A stretch of DNA of 35,471 nt, taken from contig JAHYJK010000015.1 of assembly GCA_019429225.1 (NCBI GenBank), forward strand, positions 1-35,471, given 5' to 3'. Each line of letters starts with the position of its first letter. Positions within the stretch are counted from its first letter, which is position 1. Below, in pieces: positions 15,393 to 23,979 of the stretch. The stretch is from Anaerolineaceae bacterium (lineage in GTDB: Bacteria; Chloroflexota; Anaerolineae; Anaerolineales; Anaerolineaceae). The translations under genes were made by a program, and so were the position numbers. A model generated the notes under the pieces. That model ran no database searches. It had not been told where the DNA came from and saw nothing but the letters and a program-made list of their open reading frames with translations.

Positions 15393-18300
15393 ATGTTTCG
15401 ACCAGTTTCACCAAAATTGAATGTCAATCAAATGGAAGAAGGCATCTTAGCGTATTGGAAAGATAAAGATGTTTTCCACAAAACATTGAAAGATCGAAAG
15501 GGGTGTCCTGAATATGTTTTTTACGAAGGGCCGCCAACAGCCAATGGCCGTCCAGGGGTTCACCATGTGTTAGCACGTGCATTTAAGGATATTTTTCCCC
15601 GCTATAAAACCATGCAGGGATTCTACGTCTCTCGCAGAGGAGGATGGGATACGCATGGTTTACCGGTTGAAATAGAAGTTGAAAAACAGCTGGGTTTTAC
15701 CAATAAACAGGATATTGAAAATTATGGCATTGATAAATTCAACGCTCTTTGTCGTGAATCTGCTTTTACATATATTCAGGAATGGGAAAAACTAACTGAT
15801 CGCATTGCCTTTTGGGTAGATCTGGAAGATGCCTATATTACCTATAAGAACTCGTATATCGAGTCGGTCTGGTGGATATTAAAACAGTATTGGGAAAAAG
15901 ATTTGCTTTATCAGGGTTTCAAAGTGGTTCCATATTGCCCACGTTGTGGTACACCTTTGTCAGACCACGAAGTTGCACAGGGGTATGAAGATGCTGAAGA
16001 TCCATCAATCTTCGTACGGATGAGGTTATTGGATGAGCCTGATACTTCCTTCTTGGTCTGGACTACCACGCCCTGGACTTTGCCAGCAAACGTTGCGATT
16101 GCTGCCGGAGCGAATGTGGATTATGTAAAAATCGAACGGGTTTTACATGATGATCACAAAGAAAAATTAATTCTGGCTGAAGCTTTACTTGAAAAAGTGT
16201 TTGGAGATGAGCCTTACTCGATTGTGGAACGATTTAAAGGTAGCCAATTAGAAGGAAAAAAATACGAACCATTATATAGATTCTTGCCTTTGGAAAAACC
16301 TGCTCATCGGGTTGTGCTGGGTGATTTTGTAACAACCGAAGATGGTTCAGGTCTGGTTCATATCGCCCCAGCCTTTGGTGCAGACGATATGAATATTTCC
16401 AATGAACAAAATTTACCCATTTTACAAACAGTTGCTTCGGATGGCACCTTTATAAAAGAGGTTGAACCATGGGCAGGTATATTTGTTAAGGATGCTGATC
16501 CGGATATTACAAAGAATCTTCAGGAGCGTGGATTATTATTCCGATCTGGGACGATTATTCATACATATCCATTCTGTTGGAGATGTTCAACTCCTTTGTT
16601 GTACTATGCGCGACCAACCTGGTATATTCGAACCAGTGCATTTAAAAACCGTCTTGTGGAACTGAATGAAAAAATCAACTGGTACCCGAGTCATATTAAG
16701 AATGGTAGATTTGGAAATTGGTTGGAAAATAATATCGACTGGGCTTTGGGTCGTGAACGGTTTTGGGGAACTCCATTACCTGTCTGGCAATGTGAATCCT
16801 GTGACCATCAGGTATGTGTTGGTTCGGTGGCAGAATTATCGCAATTGTCTGGTCAGGATATGAGTGAGTTGGATTTGCACCGACCCCACGTAGACAAGGT
16901 CAAATTAGCATGCTCAAATTGCGGCGGAAAGATGAACCGGGTTCCGGAATTGATTGATGTCTGGTTTGATTCAGGGTCCATGCCAGTCTCTCAATGGCAT
17001 TATCCTTTTGAAAATGAGGATAAATTTAAGCAGCAATTCCCTGCTGATTTTATCTGTGAAGCAGTGGATCAAACGCGCGGTTGGTTTTATTCTCTGCATG
17101 CCATCAGCACTTTATTACACGATGAAGTCGCCTTTAAAAATGTCATATGCCTGGGTTTAATCCTGGATGGTGATGGATATAAGATGTCCAAGTCCAGAGG
17201 AAATGTTGCCAGCCCCTGGGAGGTCATTGATAAAAATGGCGCAGATGCCATGCGCTGGTATTTGTACACCGCCAGTCCTCCAGGTCAGGAACGTCGTTTT
17301 TCCAGTGACCTGGTTGGAGAGGTGCTGAGAAATTTCACACTTACCTTATGGAATACATACTCATTCTTTGTGACATATGCAAATCTTGATGGTTGGAGGC
17401 CTGATCCAAATGTAAAACCTGAATACAGCGCATTGGATCGGTGGGTGCTGAGTGCCTTGCACACTTTGGTGCGCGATGTCACCAATGCCCTTGAAAATTA
17501 TGATGTTTTGGGCGCAACCAGACCGATTGAAGTATTCGTGGATCAATTATCGAACTGGTTCCTGAGACGATCTCGAAGACGTTTCTGGAAGAGCGAATCC
17601 GATGGTGATAAATTTGCAGCCTATGCAACTTTATACGAAGCGCTGGTGACGTTAAGTAAGTTATTGGCTCCAACCATGCCATTCATCGCCGAAGAACTGT
17701 TCCAAAATTTAGTTGCAGACGTGTCAACAGATTCAAAAGTTTCAGTCCATTTAGCTCAATGGCCAACATATGATCCTTTACTGATTGATGAGAATTTGAA
17801 TCGAGAGATGGATCTGGTTATGAAACTTGCTTCTGTAGGGCATGCCGCCAGAAATAAAGCCAATCGTAAAGTGCGACAACCATTGTCTGAAGCTGCTTTT
17901 TCAGTTGGAAATGTGGATGAGCGAGAAGTTATCCAGAAATATGCTGATATCCTGGAAGATGAATTGAATGTGAAGATGGTGAGAGCGCTGGATGCAGCCA
18001 CAGAAGCGGTTGCTTATGAAGTAAAACCACTTCCCAAGCAATTGGGCCAAAAATATGGTTCGAAATTCCCAGGTTTGCGGGCAGCGATTCTTGCCTATGA
18101 TCCTGAAATAGCTGCCAAAACTTTGTTGGCTAATCAACCTTTATCCATTGATTTAAATGGTGAGACATATAAGATCCTGCCAGAGGAGGTGGAAGTCAAA
18201 TCATTAGCCAGGGAAGGTTATGCTGTTGCATCAGAAGGAGCCTATCTGGCCGCATTGGTCACTGATCTTTCACCCGAATTGGAAAAAGAAGGTCTTGCCA

Positions 18301-18542
18301 GGGAGTTCGTTCGCAGAGCGCAGGATTTACGAAAAACGGCTGATTTTGAAATATCTGACAGAATAAAATTGGTTTATTCTGCAACACCTAAATTAGCACA
18401 AGCTGTCAATGAGTTTTCTAAATATATAAAGAATGAAACTCTGACACTTGAATTAGTGGCAGGTGAACCGAGTCCGGAAATGACGCAGATTGTGAGTGAA
18501 TTTGATGGAGAAACAGTAAAACTGGGTGTCGAGCGGTTATAA
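15393..18542 (+). CDS. ileS: Isoleucyl-tRNA synthetase, type 2
   Basis: A 1049-residue class I synthetase that charges tRNA-Ile. The HIGH-type motif is in NGRPGVHHVLAR: GVHH at 55-58 is the altered version typical of IleRS type 2 (eukaryote-like, usually mupirocin-tolerant) rather than the HIGH of type 1. KMSKS is at 597-601. An editing (CP1) domain lies between, with VWTTTPWTLPANVA and the EDGSGLVHIAPAFGADD region. Two Cys pairs, C467/C470 and C507/C510, form a probable zinc site (CESC, CSNC). DQTRGWFYSLHA and WFDSGSMP are conserved near the catalytic core. The C-terminal part is anticodon-binding. AGGAGG precedes the ATG. Expression is controlled by the T-box upstream. Confidence 0.97.
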   Translation: MFRPVSPKLNVNQMEEGILAYWKDKDVFHKTLKDRKGCPEYVFYEGPPTANGRPGVHHVLARAFKDIFPRYKTMQGFYVSRRGGWDTHGLPVEIEVEKQLGFTNKQDIENYGIDKFNALCRESAFTYIQEWEKLTDRIAFWVDLEDAYITYKNSYIESVWWILKQYWEKDLLYQGFKVVPYCPRCGTPLSDHEVAQGYEDAEDPSIFVRMRLLDEPDTSFLVWTTTPWTLPANVAIAAGANVDYVKIERVLHDDHKEKLILAEALLEKVFGDEPYSIVERFKGSQLEGKKYEPLYRFLPLEKPAHRVVLGDFVTTEDGSGLVHIAPAFGADDMNISNEQNLPILQTVASDGTFIKEVEPWAGIFVKDADPDITKNLQERGLLFRSGTIIHTYPFCWRCSTPLLYYARPTWYIRTSAFKNRLVELNEKINWYPSHIKNGRFGNWLENNIDWALGRERFWGTPLPVWQCESCDHQVCVGSVAELSQLSGQDMSELDLHRPHVDKVKLACSNCGGKMNRVPELIDVWFDSGSMPVSQWHYPFENEDKFKQQFPADFICEAVDQTRGWFYSLHAISTLLHDEVAFKNVICLGLILDGDGYKMSKSRGNVASPWEVIDKNGADAMRWYLYTASPPGQERRFSSDLVGEVLRNFTLTLWNTYSFFVTYANLDGWRPDPNVKPEYSALDRWVLSALHTLVRDVTNALENYDVLGATRPIEVFVDQLSNWFLRRSRRRFWKSESDGDKFAAYATLYEALVTLSKLLAPTMPFIAEELFQNLVADVSTDSKVSVHLAQWPTYDPLLIDENLNREMDLVMKLASVGHAARNKANRKVRQPLSEAAFSVGNVDEREVIQKYADILEDELNVKMVRALDAATEAVAYEVKPLPKQLGQKYGSKFPGLRAAILAYDPEIAAKTLLANQPLSIDLNGETYKILPEEVEVKSLAREGYAVASEGAYLAALVTDLSPELEKEGLAREFVRRAQDLRKTADFEISDRIKLVYSATPKLAQAVNEFSKYIKNETLTLELVAGEPSPEMTQIVSEFDGETVKLGVERL

Positions 18543-18557
18543 GCAACCTCACGTATT

Positions 18558-18600
18558 AAATCCAGACAATTCCTTTTTTGAAGGGTTGTCTGGATTTGGC
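18558..18600 (+). terminator. Long hairpin after ileS
   Basis: AAATCCAGACAA (18558-18569) pairs with TTGTCTGGATTT (18586-18597), extended inside by CCTT/AAGG with a T-rich loop. The tail is only GGCTTT, so it may be a weak terminator or a transcript-stabilising hairpin. Confidence 0.6.
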
Positions 18601-18622
18601 TTTATGTGGTTGATATTTTATT

Positions 18623-19141
18623 ATGAAAATTTTTGAAGTTGTTGATGAAATACCTGATGAAATTGGTAGTTACTGTTTAATATTTCACTTGAAAAATTCG
18701 ATTAATGTTTTGATTGGTAAATTGGGATCATTTTTCTTTACTTCAGGATATTACTATTATTTTGGAAGTGCAATAGGGAGCGGGGGATTACTGGCAAGAG
18801 TTAATCGTCATATTTCGATGAAAAAGAAAAAGTTTTGGCATGTAGATTATTTGCGTCCTCATATGATTTTTATAGCAGCTTTTTTCACAATGCAAACGAA
18901 TCAAGAATGTTCATGGTTTCAGAAAATTGAAAAAAATTCCTACTTTGATGTTCCTGTGAAAGGATTTGGAGCCAGCGATTGTTTATCATCATGCAAAGCC
19001 CATTTATTGCACTCAAATTTCATGATAGATCTCAATGAATTTTCTGAATATTTGAAATTATCAGATCCAAACTTTGGTCAACTTTTTCTATTCCCCCAGG
19101 AAAATCTTGAAAGTACGGTAAAATCAAGAGGGAAAATTTAA
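18623..19141 (+). CDS. DUF123-type GIY-YIG nuclease family protein
   Basis: A 172-residue protein of the Uri-like DUF123 branch (COG1833) of the GIY-YIG superfamily. The first motif is GSYCLIFHL (15-23). The second, GYYYYFGSAIGSGGLLARV (42-60), holds the YxG(S/A)A core and the conserved arginine, then NRH and KKFWHVDYLRP. The second half keeps ECSWF and PVKGFGASDC followed by CKAHLL, the usual Cys-containing end of the family. Its biological role is unknown; members are presumed structure-specific DNA nucleases. No good ribosome-binding site lies upstream of the ATG at 18623. The gene looks more AT-rich than its neighbours, which could indicate transfer, but this is a visual impression. Confidence 0.82.
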   Translation: MKIFEVVDEIPDEIGSYCLIFHLKNSINVLIGKLGSFFFTSGYYYYFGSAIGSGGLLARVNRHISMKKKKFWHVDYLRPHMIFIAAFFTMQTNQECSWFQKIEKNSYFDVPVKGFGASDCLSSCKAHLLHSNFMIDLNEFSEYLKLSDPNFGQLFLFPQENLESTVKSRGKI

Positions 19142-19146
19142 TTTTG

Positions 19147-19187
19147 AAGAAATTGTGAGTGCAGAATTACAACAATTTCTTAATTGT
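19147..19187 (+). promoter_or_regulatory. Leader hairpin before lspA
   Basis: AAGAAATTGT (19147-19156) pairs with ACAATTTCTT (19172-19181) around a 15-base loop. AATTGT (19182-19187) could instead pair with ACAATT of the second arm, so two alternative structures are possible just upstream of the lspA ribosome-binding site (GAGG near 19191-19194). Function unknown. Confidence 0.35.
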
Positions 19188-19202
19188 CAATGAGGTTTTT
19201 TT

Positions 19203-19745
19203 TTGAAAAAATTATTGCGAAATTATTCATTATTAATAATTGTTGCTACAATCATTATCAGTCTGGATCAATATACAAAATACCTGGTTCGTCAAAATCT
19301 TGATTTATGGACGGAAACCTGGGTGCCGTGGGATTGGATGTTGCCATATGTAAGAATCGTACATGTTCCCAATACCGGTGTCGCCTTTGGCATGTTTCAA
19401 GGATTTGGTGATATTTTTTCCATTGTTGCCATTATTGTTGCTCTGATTATTATTTTTTATTTTCCCAGAGTTCCGATATCAGATTGGTCTTTGAGATTGG
19501 CAATGAGTCTACAACTCAGTGGTGCATTAGGTAATCTGATCGATCGGTTGACGATCGGGCATGTTACAGACTTTGTTTCTGTTGGAAATTTTCCGGTTTG
19601 GAACATTGCCGATGCAAGTATTACGATCGGAGTGGTTGTTTTGATCTTAGGTGTTTGGATCACTGAGATTGAAGAAAAGAAGAAAAAAGGTTCAAGTCAG
19701 GAATCCCAAATCGAAGGTGATACTGATTTGATGGAAAAAGTTTGA
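19203..19745 (+). CDS. lspA: Lipoprotein signal peptidase (signal peptidase II)
   Basis: A 180-residue membrane aspartyl protease that cleaves the signal peptide of diacylglyceryl-modified prolipoproteins before the lipobox cysteine. Four membrane segments are visible. The catalytic aspartates are D114 (GALGNLIDRL) and D137 (FPVWNIADASI), and VPNTGVAFG is the other conserved block, with the usual start SLDQYTKYLVRQ. Start is TTG at 19203 with GAGG about eight bases upstream; the encoded MKKLLRNYSLL start fits a positively charged first segment. The C-terminus has a charged tail after residue 155, longer than in E. coli. It serves the lipoproteins encoded at 4921, 6915 and 10063. rluD follows after 6 bases. 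Confidence 0.94.
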   Translation: MKKLLRNYSLLIIVATIIISLDQYTKYLVRQNLDLWTETWVPWDWMLPYVRIVHVPNTGVAFGMFQGFGDIFSIVAIIVALIIIFYFPRVPISDWSLRLAMSLQLSGALGNLIDRLTIGHVTDFVSVGNFPVWNIADASITIGVVVLILGVWITEIEEKKKKGSSQESQIEGDTDLMEKV

Positions 19746-19751
19746 GCAGTC

Positions 19752-20672
19752 ATGAGCAAAGTTTTTAATTTAATATTTGATTTACCCGAAAGCCAACGTC
19801 TGGATAAATATCTTGTTGATCAATTTCCGGATTTCTCACGATCCCGATTGCAGACATTTATTCGGGGAGGTATGGTTTCCATCAATGGAAAACCAGTGTT
19901 GAAGGGCGGTGTGAATCTTGAAAAAGGGAGCGAAATTTCCATTACCATTCCACCCATTGTAGAGAGTGGACTTATTCCGGAACAGATTCCACTGGATATT
20001 ATTTATGAGAACGCTGATTTAATGATTGTTAATAAACCAGCCGGTATGGTTGTTCATCCTGCATCCGGTCACCTTTCCGGTACGCTGGTTCACGCAGCAA
20101 TCAATTATGCACCAGATCTGGAGGGCGTTGGAGGGGAGCATCGGCCAGGAGTTGTTCATAGACTCGATAAAGATACTTCTGGGTTAATCATCCTGGCAAA
20201 AAATGATAAAGCCCATCGCTTTTTACAGGACCAGTTTCGAAAAAGAAGTGTACATAAAACCTATTATGCTTTGACAGATGGCTTCCCACCGACACCAACA
20301 GGTAGAGTGGAGGCACCGATTGGAAGAGATCCTTCACACCGAAAGCAAATGGCTATCGTCCCTATCAGTCGGGGTCGAGAATCCGTCACCGAATATAAGG
20401 TGATTGAAAAATTTGAACAGCATGCCTTAATTGCAGCCTATCCCCATACCGGTAGGACGCACCAGATCAGGCTTCATCTGGCATTTTTAGATTGTCCAAT
20501 CGTTGGTGATAAAGTTTATGGACATCGAAAACAAATATTGGATGCTGGCAGGCAAATGCTGCATGCTTATCAAATCGAATTTATCTTGCCTGGAGAGTCA
20601 TCCCCCCAAATTTTCAAGGCTCCCATACCAGAAGATATGAATCAGTTATTAATAGAATTACGAAATCACTAA
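19752..20672 (+). CDS. rluD: Ribosomal large subunit pseudouridine synthase RluD family
   Basis: A 306-residue enzyme that isomerises specific uridines to pseudouridine in 23S rRNA. The N-terminal S4 RNA-binding domain spans about residues 12-75 (RLDKYLVDQFPDFSRSRLQT). The catalytic domain starts near VNKPAGMVVHPASGH and has the active-site aspartate D139 in HRLDKDTSGLIILAKN. The HPHTGRTHQIRLH-type block is present as YPHTGRTHQIRLHLAF. The pair lspA-rluD, six bases apart, is a very common bacterial arrangement. RluC-like targets cannot be excluded without a tree. Confidence 0.9.
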   Translation: MSKVFNLIFDLPESQRLDKYLVDQFPDFSRSRLQTFIRGGMVSINGKPVLKGGVNLEKGSEISITIPPIVESGLIPEQIPLDIIYENADLMIVNKPAGMVVHPASGHLSGTLVHAAINYAPDLEGVGGEHRPGVVHRLDKDTSGLIILAKNDKAHRFLQDQFRKRSVHKTYYALTDGFPPTPTGRVEAPIGRDPSHRKQMAIVPISRGRESVTEYKVIEKFEQHALIAAYPHTGRTHQIRLHLAFLDCPIVGDKVYGHRKQILDAGRQMLHAYQIEFILPGESSPQIFKAPIPEDMNQLLIELRNH

Positions 20673-20687
20673 ATTTTGGAGAACAAC

Positions 20688-21722
20688 ATGATTGACCTTC
20701 GTTCTGACACTGTAACCCTGCCGACGGATGAAATGCGCCATGCAATGGCTTTAGCTGACGTGGGAGATGATGTTTATGGAGAAGATCCTTCTATTAATCG
20801 TCTTGAAGAGCTTTCAGCTGATAGGATGGGGAAAGAAGCCGGGTTATTTATTCCTTCTGGCACAATGGGTAATCTCACAGCATTCTTAACCCACTGCCAA
20901 AGGGGCGAAGAAGCCATCATGGGCGACCAGGCGCATACTTTTTATTATGAGGTCGGTGGCGTATCAGCTTTGGGTGGCATTATGGTTCATACCGTTCCTA
21001 ATCAAGCAGATGGAACGATGAATATTCGTGATTTGAAAAATGCGATTCGAGATGAGGATGTACATTTTCCAACTACCAGGTTAATTGCTCTGGAAAATAC
21101 CCATAATCGCTGTGGTGGTGTAATTCTAACGCCTGAATATACCCTAGAAGTAGTGAAATTAGCACAGGATAATGGATTGTTCGTGCATATGGATGGGGCT
21201 AGAATTTTTAACGCTGCTATAAAACTCGGAATACCAGTTCAGAAGTTGGTAGATGGCGTGGACTCGATTACATTTTGTCTGAGTAAAGGGCTGGGAGCGC
21301 CTGTTGGAAGTGTGTTATGTGGAACCCAGGATTTCATTCACAGAGCTCGTCGAATTAGAAAACAATTAGGTGGGGGAATGCGTCAGGCTGGAATTTTAGC
21401 GGCAGCAGGTATCGTCGCTTTAGAAACGATGGTGGATCGCCTGGAAGAAGATCATCAACGGGCACAGCTTCTGGCAGATAAACTCAGAGATATTCCTCAT
21501 CTACATGTGCGAGAAAATTCACCCCAGACAAATATGGTTTTTATTGACCTGGATGATCGTGATCCAAGGACCAATATACAGGTGATTGAAGAATTAAAAA
21601 ATTTGGGTGTTTTAATTGGCACATCAAAAAACAGAGGTTTCCGATTGGTAACCCATTATGGAATTTCTGATGACGATATTGATAAAGTGTCTGAAATTTT
21701 CATGAAGATCATGTCCAATTAA
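20688..21722 (+). CDS. ltaE: Low-specificity L-threonine aldolase
   Basis: A 344-residue PLP enzyme of fold type I that splits L-threonine or L-allo-threonine into glycine and acetaldehyde. It begins MIDLRSDTVTLPTDEMRHAM and continues with VGDDVYGEDPSI, both signatures of the family. ALENTHNRCGG and HMDGARIFNAA follow. The Schiff-base lysine is K200 in CLSKGLGAPVGSVLCG. GGAG six bases upstream of the ATG at 20688 fixes the start; an in-frame TTG at 20676 overlaps that site and is less likely. It follows rluD by 15 bases and is probably cotranscribed. Confidence 0.92.
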   Translation: MIDLRSDTVTLPTDEMRHAMALADVGDDVYGEDPSINRLEELSADRMGKEAGLFIPSGTMGNLTAFLTHCQRGEEAIMGDQAHTFYYEVGGVSALGGIMVHTVPNQADGTMNIRDLKNAIRDEDVHFPTTRLIALENTHNRCGGVILTPEYTLEVVKLAQDNGLFVHMDGARIFNAAIKLGIPVQKLVDGVDSITFCLSKGLGAPVGSVLCGTQDFIHRARRIRKQLGGGMRQAGILAAAGIVALETMVDRLEEDHQRAQLLADKLRDIPHLHVRENSPQTNMVFIDLDDRDPRTNIQVIEELKNLGVLIGTSKNRGFRLVTHYGISDDDIDKVSEIFMKIMSN

Positions 21723-21730
21723 CTCGCAGG

Positions 21731-21760
21731 TTCGAGCCACAATTTATATTCTGATATAAT
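21731..21760 (+). promoter_or_regulatory. Promoter of the purine-nucleoside phosphorylase gene
   Basis: TATAAT at 21755-21760 preceded by TGA (extended -10); a poor -35 box, TTCGAG (21731-21736), lies 18 bases upstream. The leader to the ATG at 21866 would be about 100 bases. Confidence 0.6.
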
Positions 21761-21865
21761 TTATTTAATAGAAATTCAGGGAATTGATTTCAAGTTACAC
21801 GCGAAATAATTCTTTTTGTTAAATTGACGATATTAAATCTCACAACAGATAGTGGAGGTTATTTT

Positions 21866-22702
21866 ATGAAGGAATATTTTACTCTCGCTGAAATCGATGA
21901 GGTAGCTCAGGTTATTCGAAGCTTAACAAAACATCAACCTAAAGTGGGTCTGATTCTGGGTTCTGGATTGGGTGATTTAGCTAACTCGATTGAAGACCCT
22001 GATTTTATTCCTTATCCAAATCTTCCTTATTGGCCCACATCCACTGTCCATGGACATTCTGGCCAATTGGTGATTGGAAAACTTGAAGGCCAGACGGTTA
22101 TTACGATGCAAGGTAGAGCACATTATTATGAAGGTTATAGCATGGCGGAAGTCACCCTACCGGTCAGAGTAATGCAAAGACTGGGGGTTGAAATATTAAT
22201 TGTTACCAATGCGGCAGGCGCAATCAATTCGGAATATGTTCCAGGGGATGTTATGTTTTTATCCGATCATATTGCGATGATTGCTATGACCGGCAACAAC
22301 CCTCTGCGGGGTCCAAATCTGGATGAATTTGGACCAAGGTTTCCAGATATGAGCCAGGCATATGATCGGGTTCTTTTAGAAAAATCCAAAAAAATTGCAG
22401 ATAAAAACAACATCAAAACCTTTTCAGGCGTTTATGTATCATTATCCGGCCCATCATTTGAATCTCCTGCCGATCTACGGTTTTTGAGAGCGATTGGAGC
22501 TGATGCGGTTGGAATGTCTACGGTGCCTGAAGTTATTATCGCAAGGCATGGTGGTCTTCGTGTTTTAGGTATATCCGGGATCAGCAACAAAGCGAACCTG
22601 GATGGAACTACGATCACAACCCATGATGAAGTTCTGGAAGCTGGCAAGGTATTGGTGCCCAGACTGACAACAATCGTTCGGGGATTACTCTCTGAAATGT
22701 AA
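21866..22702 (+). CDS. punA: Purine-nucleoside phosphorylase I (trimeric type)
   Basis: A 278-residue enzyme of purine salvage: nucleoside plus phosphate gives free base and (deoxy)ribose-1-phosphate. The trimeric PNP family is shown by LILGSGLGDLAN, HGHSGQLVIG, MQGRAHYYEGYS, TNAAGAINSEYVPGD, PLRGPNLDEFGPRFPDMS, SGPSFESPADLR and GADAVGMSTVPEVI. The first motif and GRAHYYEGYS hold phosphate-binding residues. Such enzymes usually prefer inosine and guanosine. The start is the ATG at 21866, 8 bases after GGAGG; an in-frame start at 21824 lies upstream of this site. Its own promoter lies about 110 bases upstream. Confidence 0.93.
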   Translation: MKEYFTLAEIDEVAQVIRSLTKHQPKVGLILGSGLGDLANSIEDPDFIPYPNLPYWPTSTVHGHSGQLVIGKLEGQTVITMQGRAHYYEGYSMAEVTLPVRVMQRLGVEILIVTNAAGAINSEYVPGDVMFLSDHIAMIAMTGNNPLRGPNLDEFGPRFPDMSQAYDRVLLEKSKKIADKNNIKTFSGVYVSLSGPSFESPADLRFLRAIGADAVGMSTVPEVIIARHGGLRVLGISGISNKANLDGTTITTHDEVLEAGKVLVPRLTTIVRGLLSEM

Positions 22703-22726
22703 AGATCGTGGTGGTTATGGTCTGGT

Positions 22727-23404
22727 ATGACTGAAATTCTTGATTTTTTAATTGAGTTTGAGATCTGGTTCTATGTAATTCTTGGACTTATCTCGCTTAT
22801 ATTCTTCTCCAGATTATTTAACGCGATTGGTAAATGGCGTGAGGCAGCTTTTGGTTTGGAGCGTGACATCGCTCAACGAAAATTTCGATCTGCGCTTTCT
22901 ATTCTATTGTTGATTTTTATTCTGTTTGTGGGTGAGTTTTTTTTTGTGACTTATTCCAGCAGTATATTACCTGACCAGACGATTCTTGCTACACCAACCA
23001 TTGATATTCTGGCTTCACCTTCACCAACCAATCCACCCGTTGCGCTTGTGGTAAACGATGAAACTTCATCCCCGACTCCTACAACTACCCAGGATGGATG
23101 CATACCAGGACAAATCGAATGGATCTATCCTGAACCAGCGTCTGAAATATCAGATGTTGTGCAATTAATTGGAACAGTGAATATTGAAAATTTTGGTTTT
23201 TACAAATATGAGTATACTGAACCAGGAAACACTTTTTGGAAAACAATTGCAGGCGATAATACAGTAGTTATAGAAGATAAAATTGGATTGTGGAACACAT
23301 CCCAAATTGTTCCAGGAGATTATTTATTACGCCTGGTTGTTTTGGATAATGATAACAATGAATACCCTGCCTGTATCGTTTCAGTAAGAGTTATTAATCA
23401 ATAA
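22727..23404 (+). CDS. Membrane-anchored protein with Thr/Pro linker and Ig-like C-terminal domain
   Basis: I do not recognise a named family. This 225-residue protein has two N-terminal membrane segments (about residues 10-32 and 58-80) with a short basic loop between them (GKWREAAFGLERDIAQRKFR). A linker rich in Pro, Thr and Ser follows, typical of exported Chloroflexota proteins. The C-terminal 95 residues look like an Ig/FN3-type beta-sandwich: QIEWIYPEPASEISDVVQLI, then IENFGFYKYEY and IVPGDYLLRLVVLDNDNNEY. A Cys at the start (QDGCIPG) and one near the end (YPACIV) could form a disulfide. It follows punA by 24 bases and precedes a GNAT gene. Confidence 0.6.
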   Translation: MTEILDFLIEFEIWFYVILGLISLIFFSRLFNAIGKWREAAFGLERDIAQRKFRSALSILLLIFILFVGEFFFVTYSSSILPDQTILATPTIDILASPSPTNPPVALVVNDETSSPTPTTTQDGCIPGQIEWIYPEPASEISDVVQLIGTVNIENFGFYKYEYTEPGNTFWKTIAGDNTVVIEDKIGLWNTSQIVPGDYLLRLVVLDNDNNEYPACIVSVRVINQ

Positions 23405-23416
23405 TGGAGAGTGGAA

Positions 23417-23956
23417 ATGCCACAAATTGAAATCCGACAAGCAGTATCAGCAGATATTATTGAGTTGATCTCTTTGGATCATTCCTGTAAGTCCAATTAT
23501 GTCTGGCAAATGGACCGATCGATTGAAGACGGTCAATTCCTGATCTCATTTCGGGAAATTCGCTTGCCAAGACCCACACAGGTTGCATATCCCAGACAGG
23601 TTGAATTATTGGAAAATGAATGGCAACAGGCACCCGGATTAATGGTTGCAATTCACAATGGTCAACATGTCGGTTACATCCGTTTGATTGAAGTTTTAGA
23701 AATTCAATCGGCTGTTATCAGAGACCTGGTCGTAGATAACCCTATCAGGCGGCAAGGAGTTGGAACAGCCATGGTTTTAGCAGCCCAAAACTGGGCAATT
23801 CAACGGGGAAACCGCAGACTTACGCTTGAAATCCCACCCAAAAGCTATCCGGCCATCAAACTGGCTTTTAAATTAGGCTTTGAGTTTTCCGGATATAATG
23901 ATTCATATTATCCTAATAAGGACATTGCTCTTTTCTTTTCCAAATATCTAAAATAA
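23417..23956 (+). CDS. GNAT-family N-acetyltransferase
   Basis: A 179-residue acetyl-CoA-dependent transferase. The acetyl-CoA-binding motif A is VIRDLVVDNPIRRQGVGTAM, in which RRQGVG provides the pyrophosphate-binding loop. The C-terminal motif B is PAIKLAFKLGFEFSGYNDSY, where the conserved tyrosines are expected. The N-terminal part (about 1-75) is unusually long and has no recognised substrate signature. The ATG at 23417 is preceded by GGAG eight bases upstream; a GTG at 23411 is too close to that site. The substrate is unknown. Confidence 0.8.
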   Translation: MPQIEIRQAVSADIIELISLDHSCKSNYVWQMDRSIEDGQFLISFREIRLPRPTQVAYPRQVELLENEWQQAPGLMVAIHNGQHVGYIRLIEVLEIQSAVIRDLVVDNPIRRQGVGTAMVLAAQNWAIQRGNRRLTLEIPPKSYPAIKLAFKLGFEFSGYNDSYYPNKDIALFFSKYLK

Positions 23957-23979
23957 AACAAAATTATTGGTAATTTAAA

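Noticed and set aside
21730-21741. GGTTCGAGCC resembling a tRNA T-loop
   Set aside because: Flanking bases do not form the T-stem, and no acceptor, D or anticodon arm is present.
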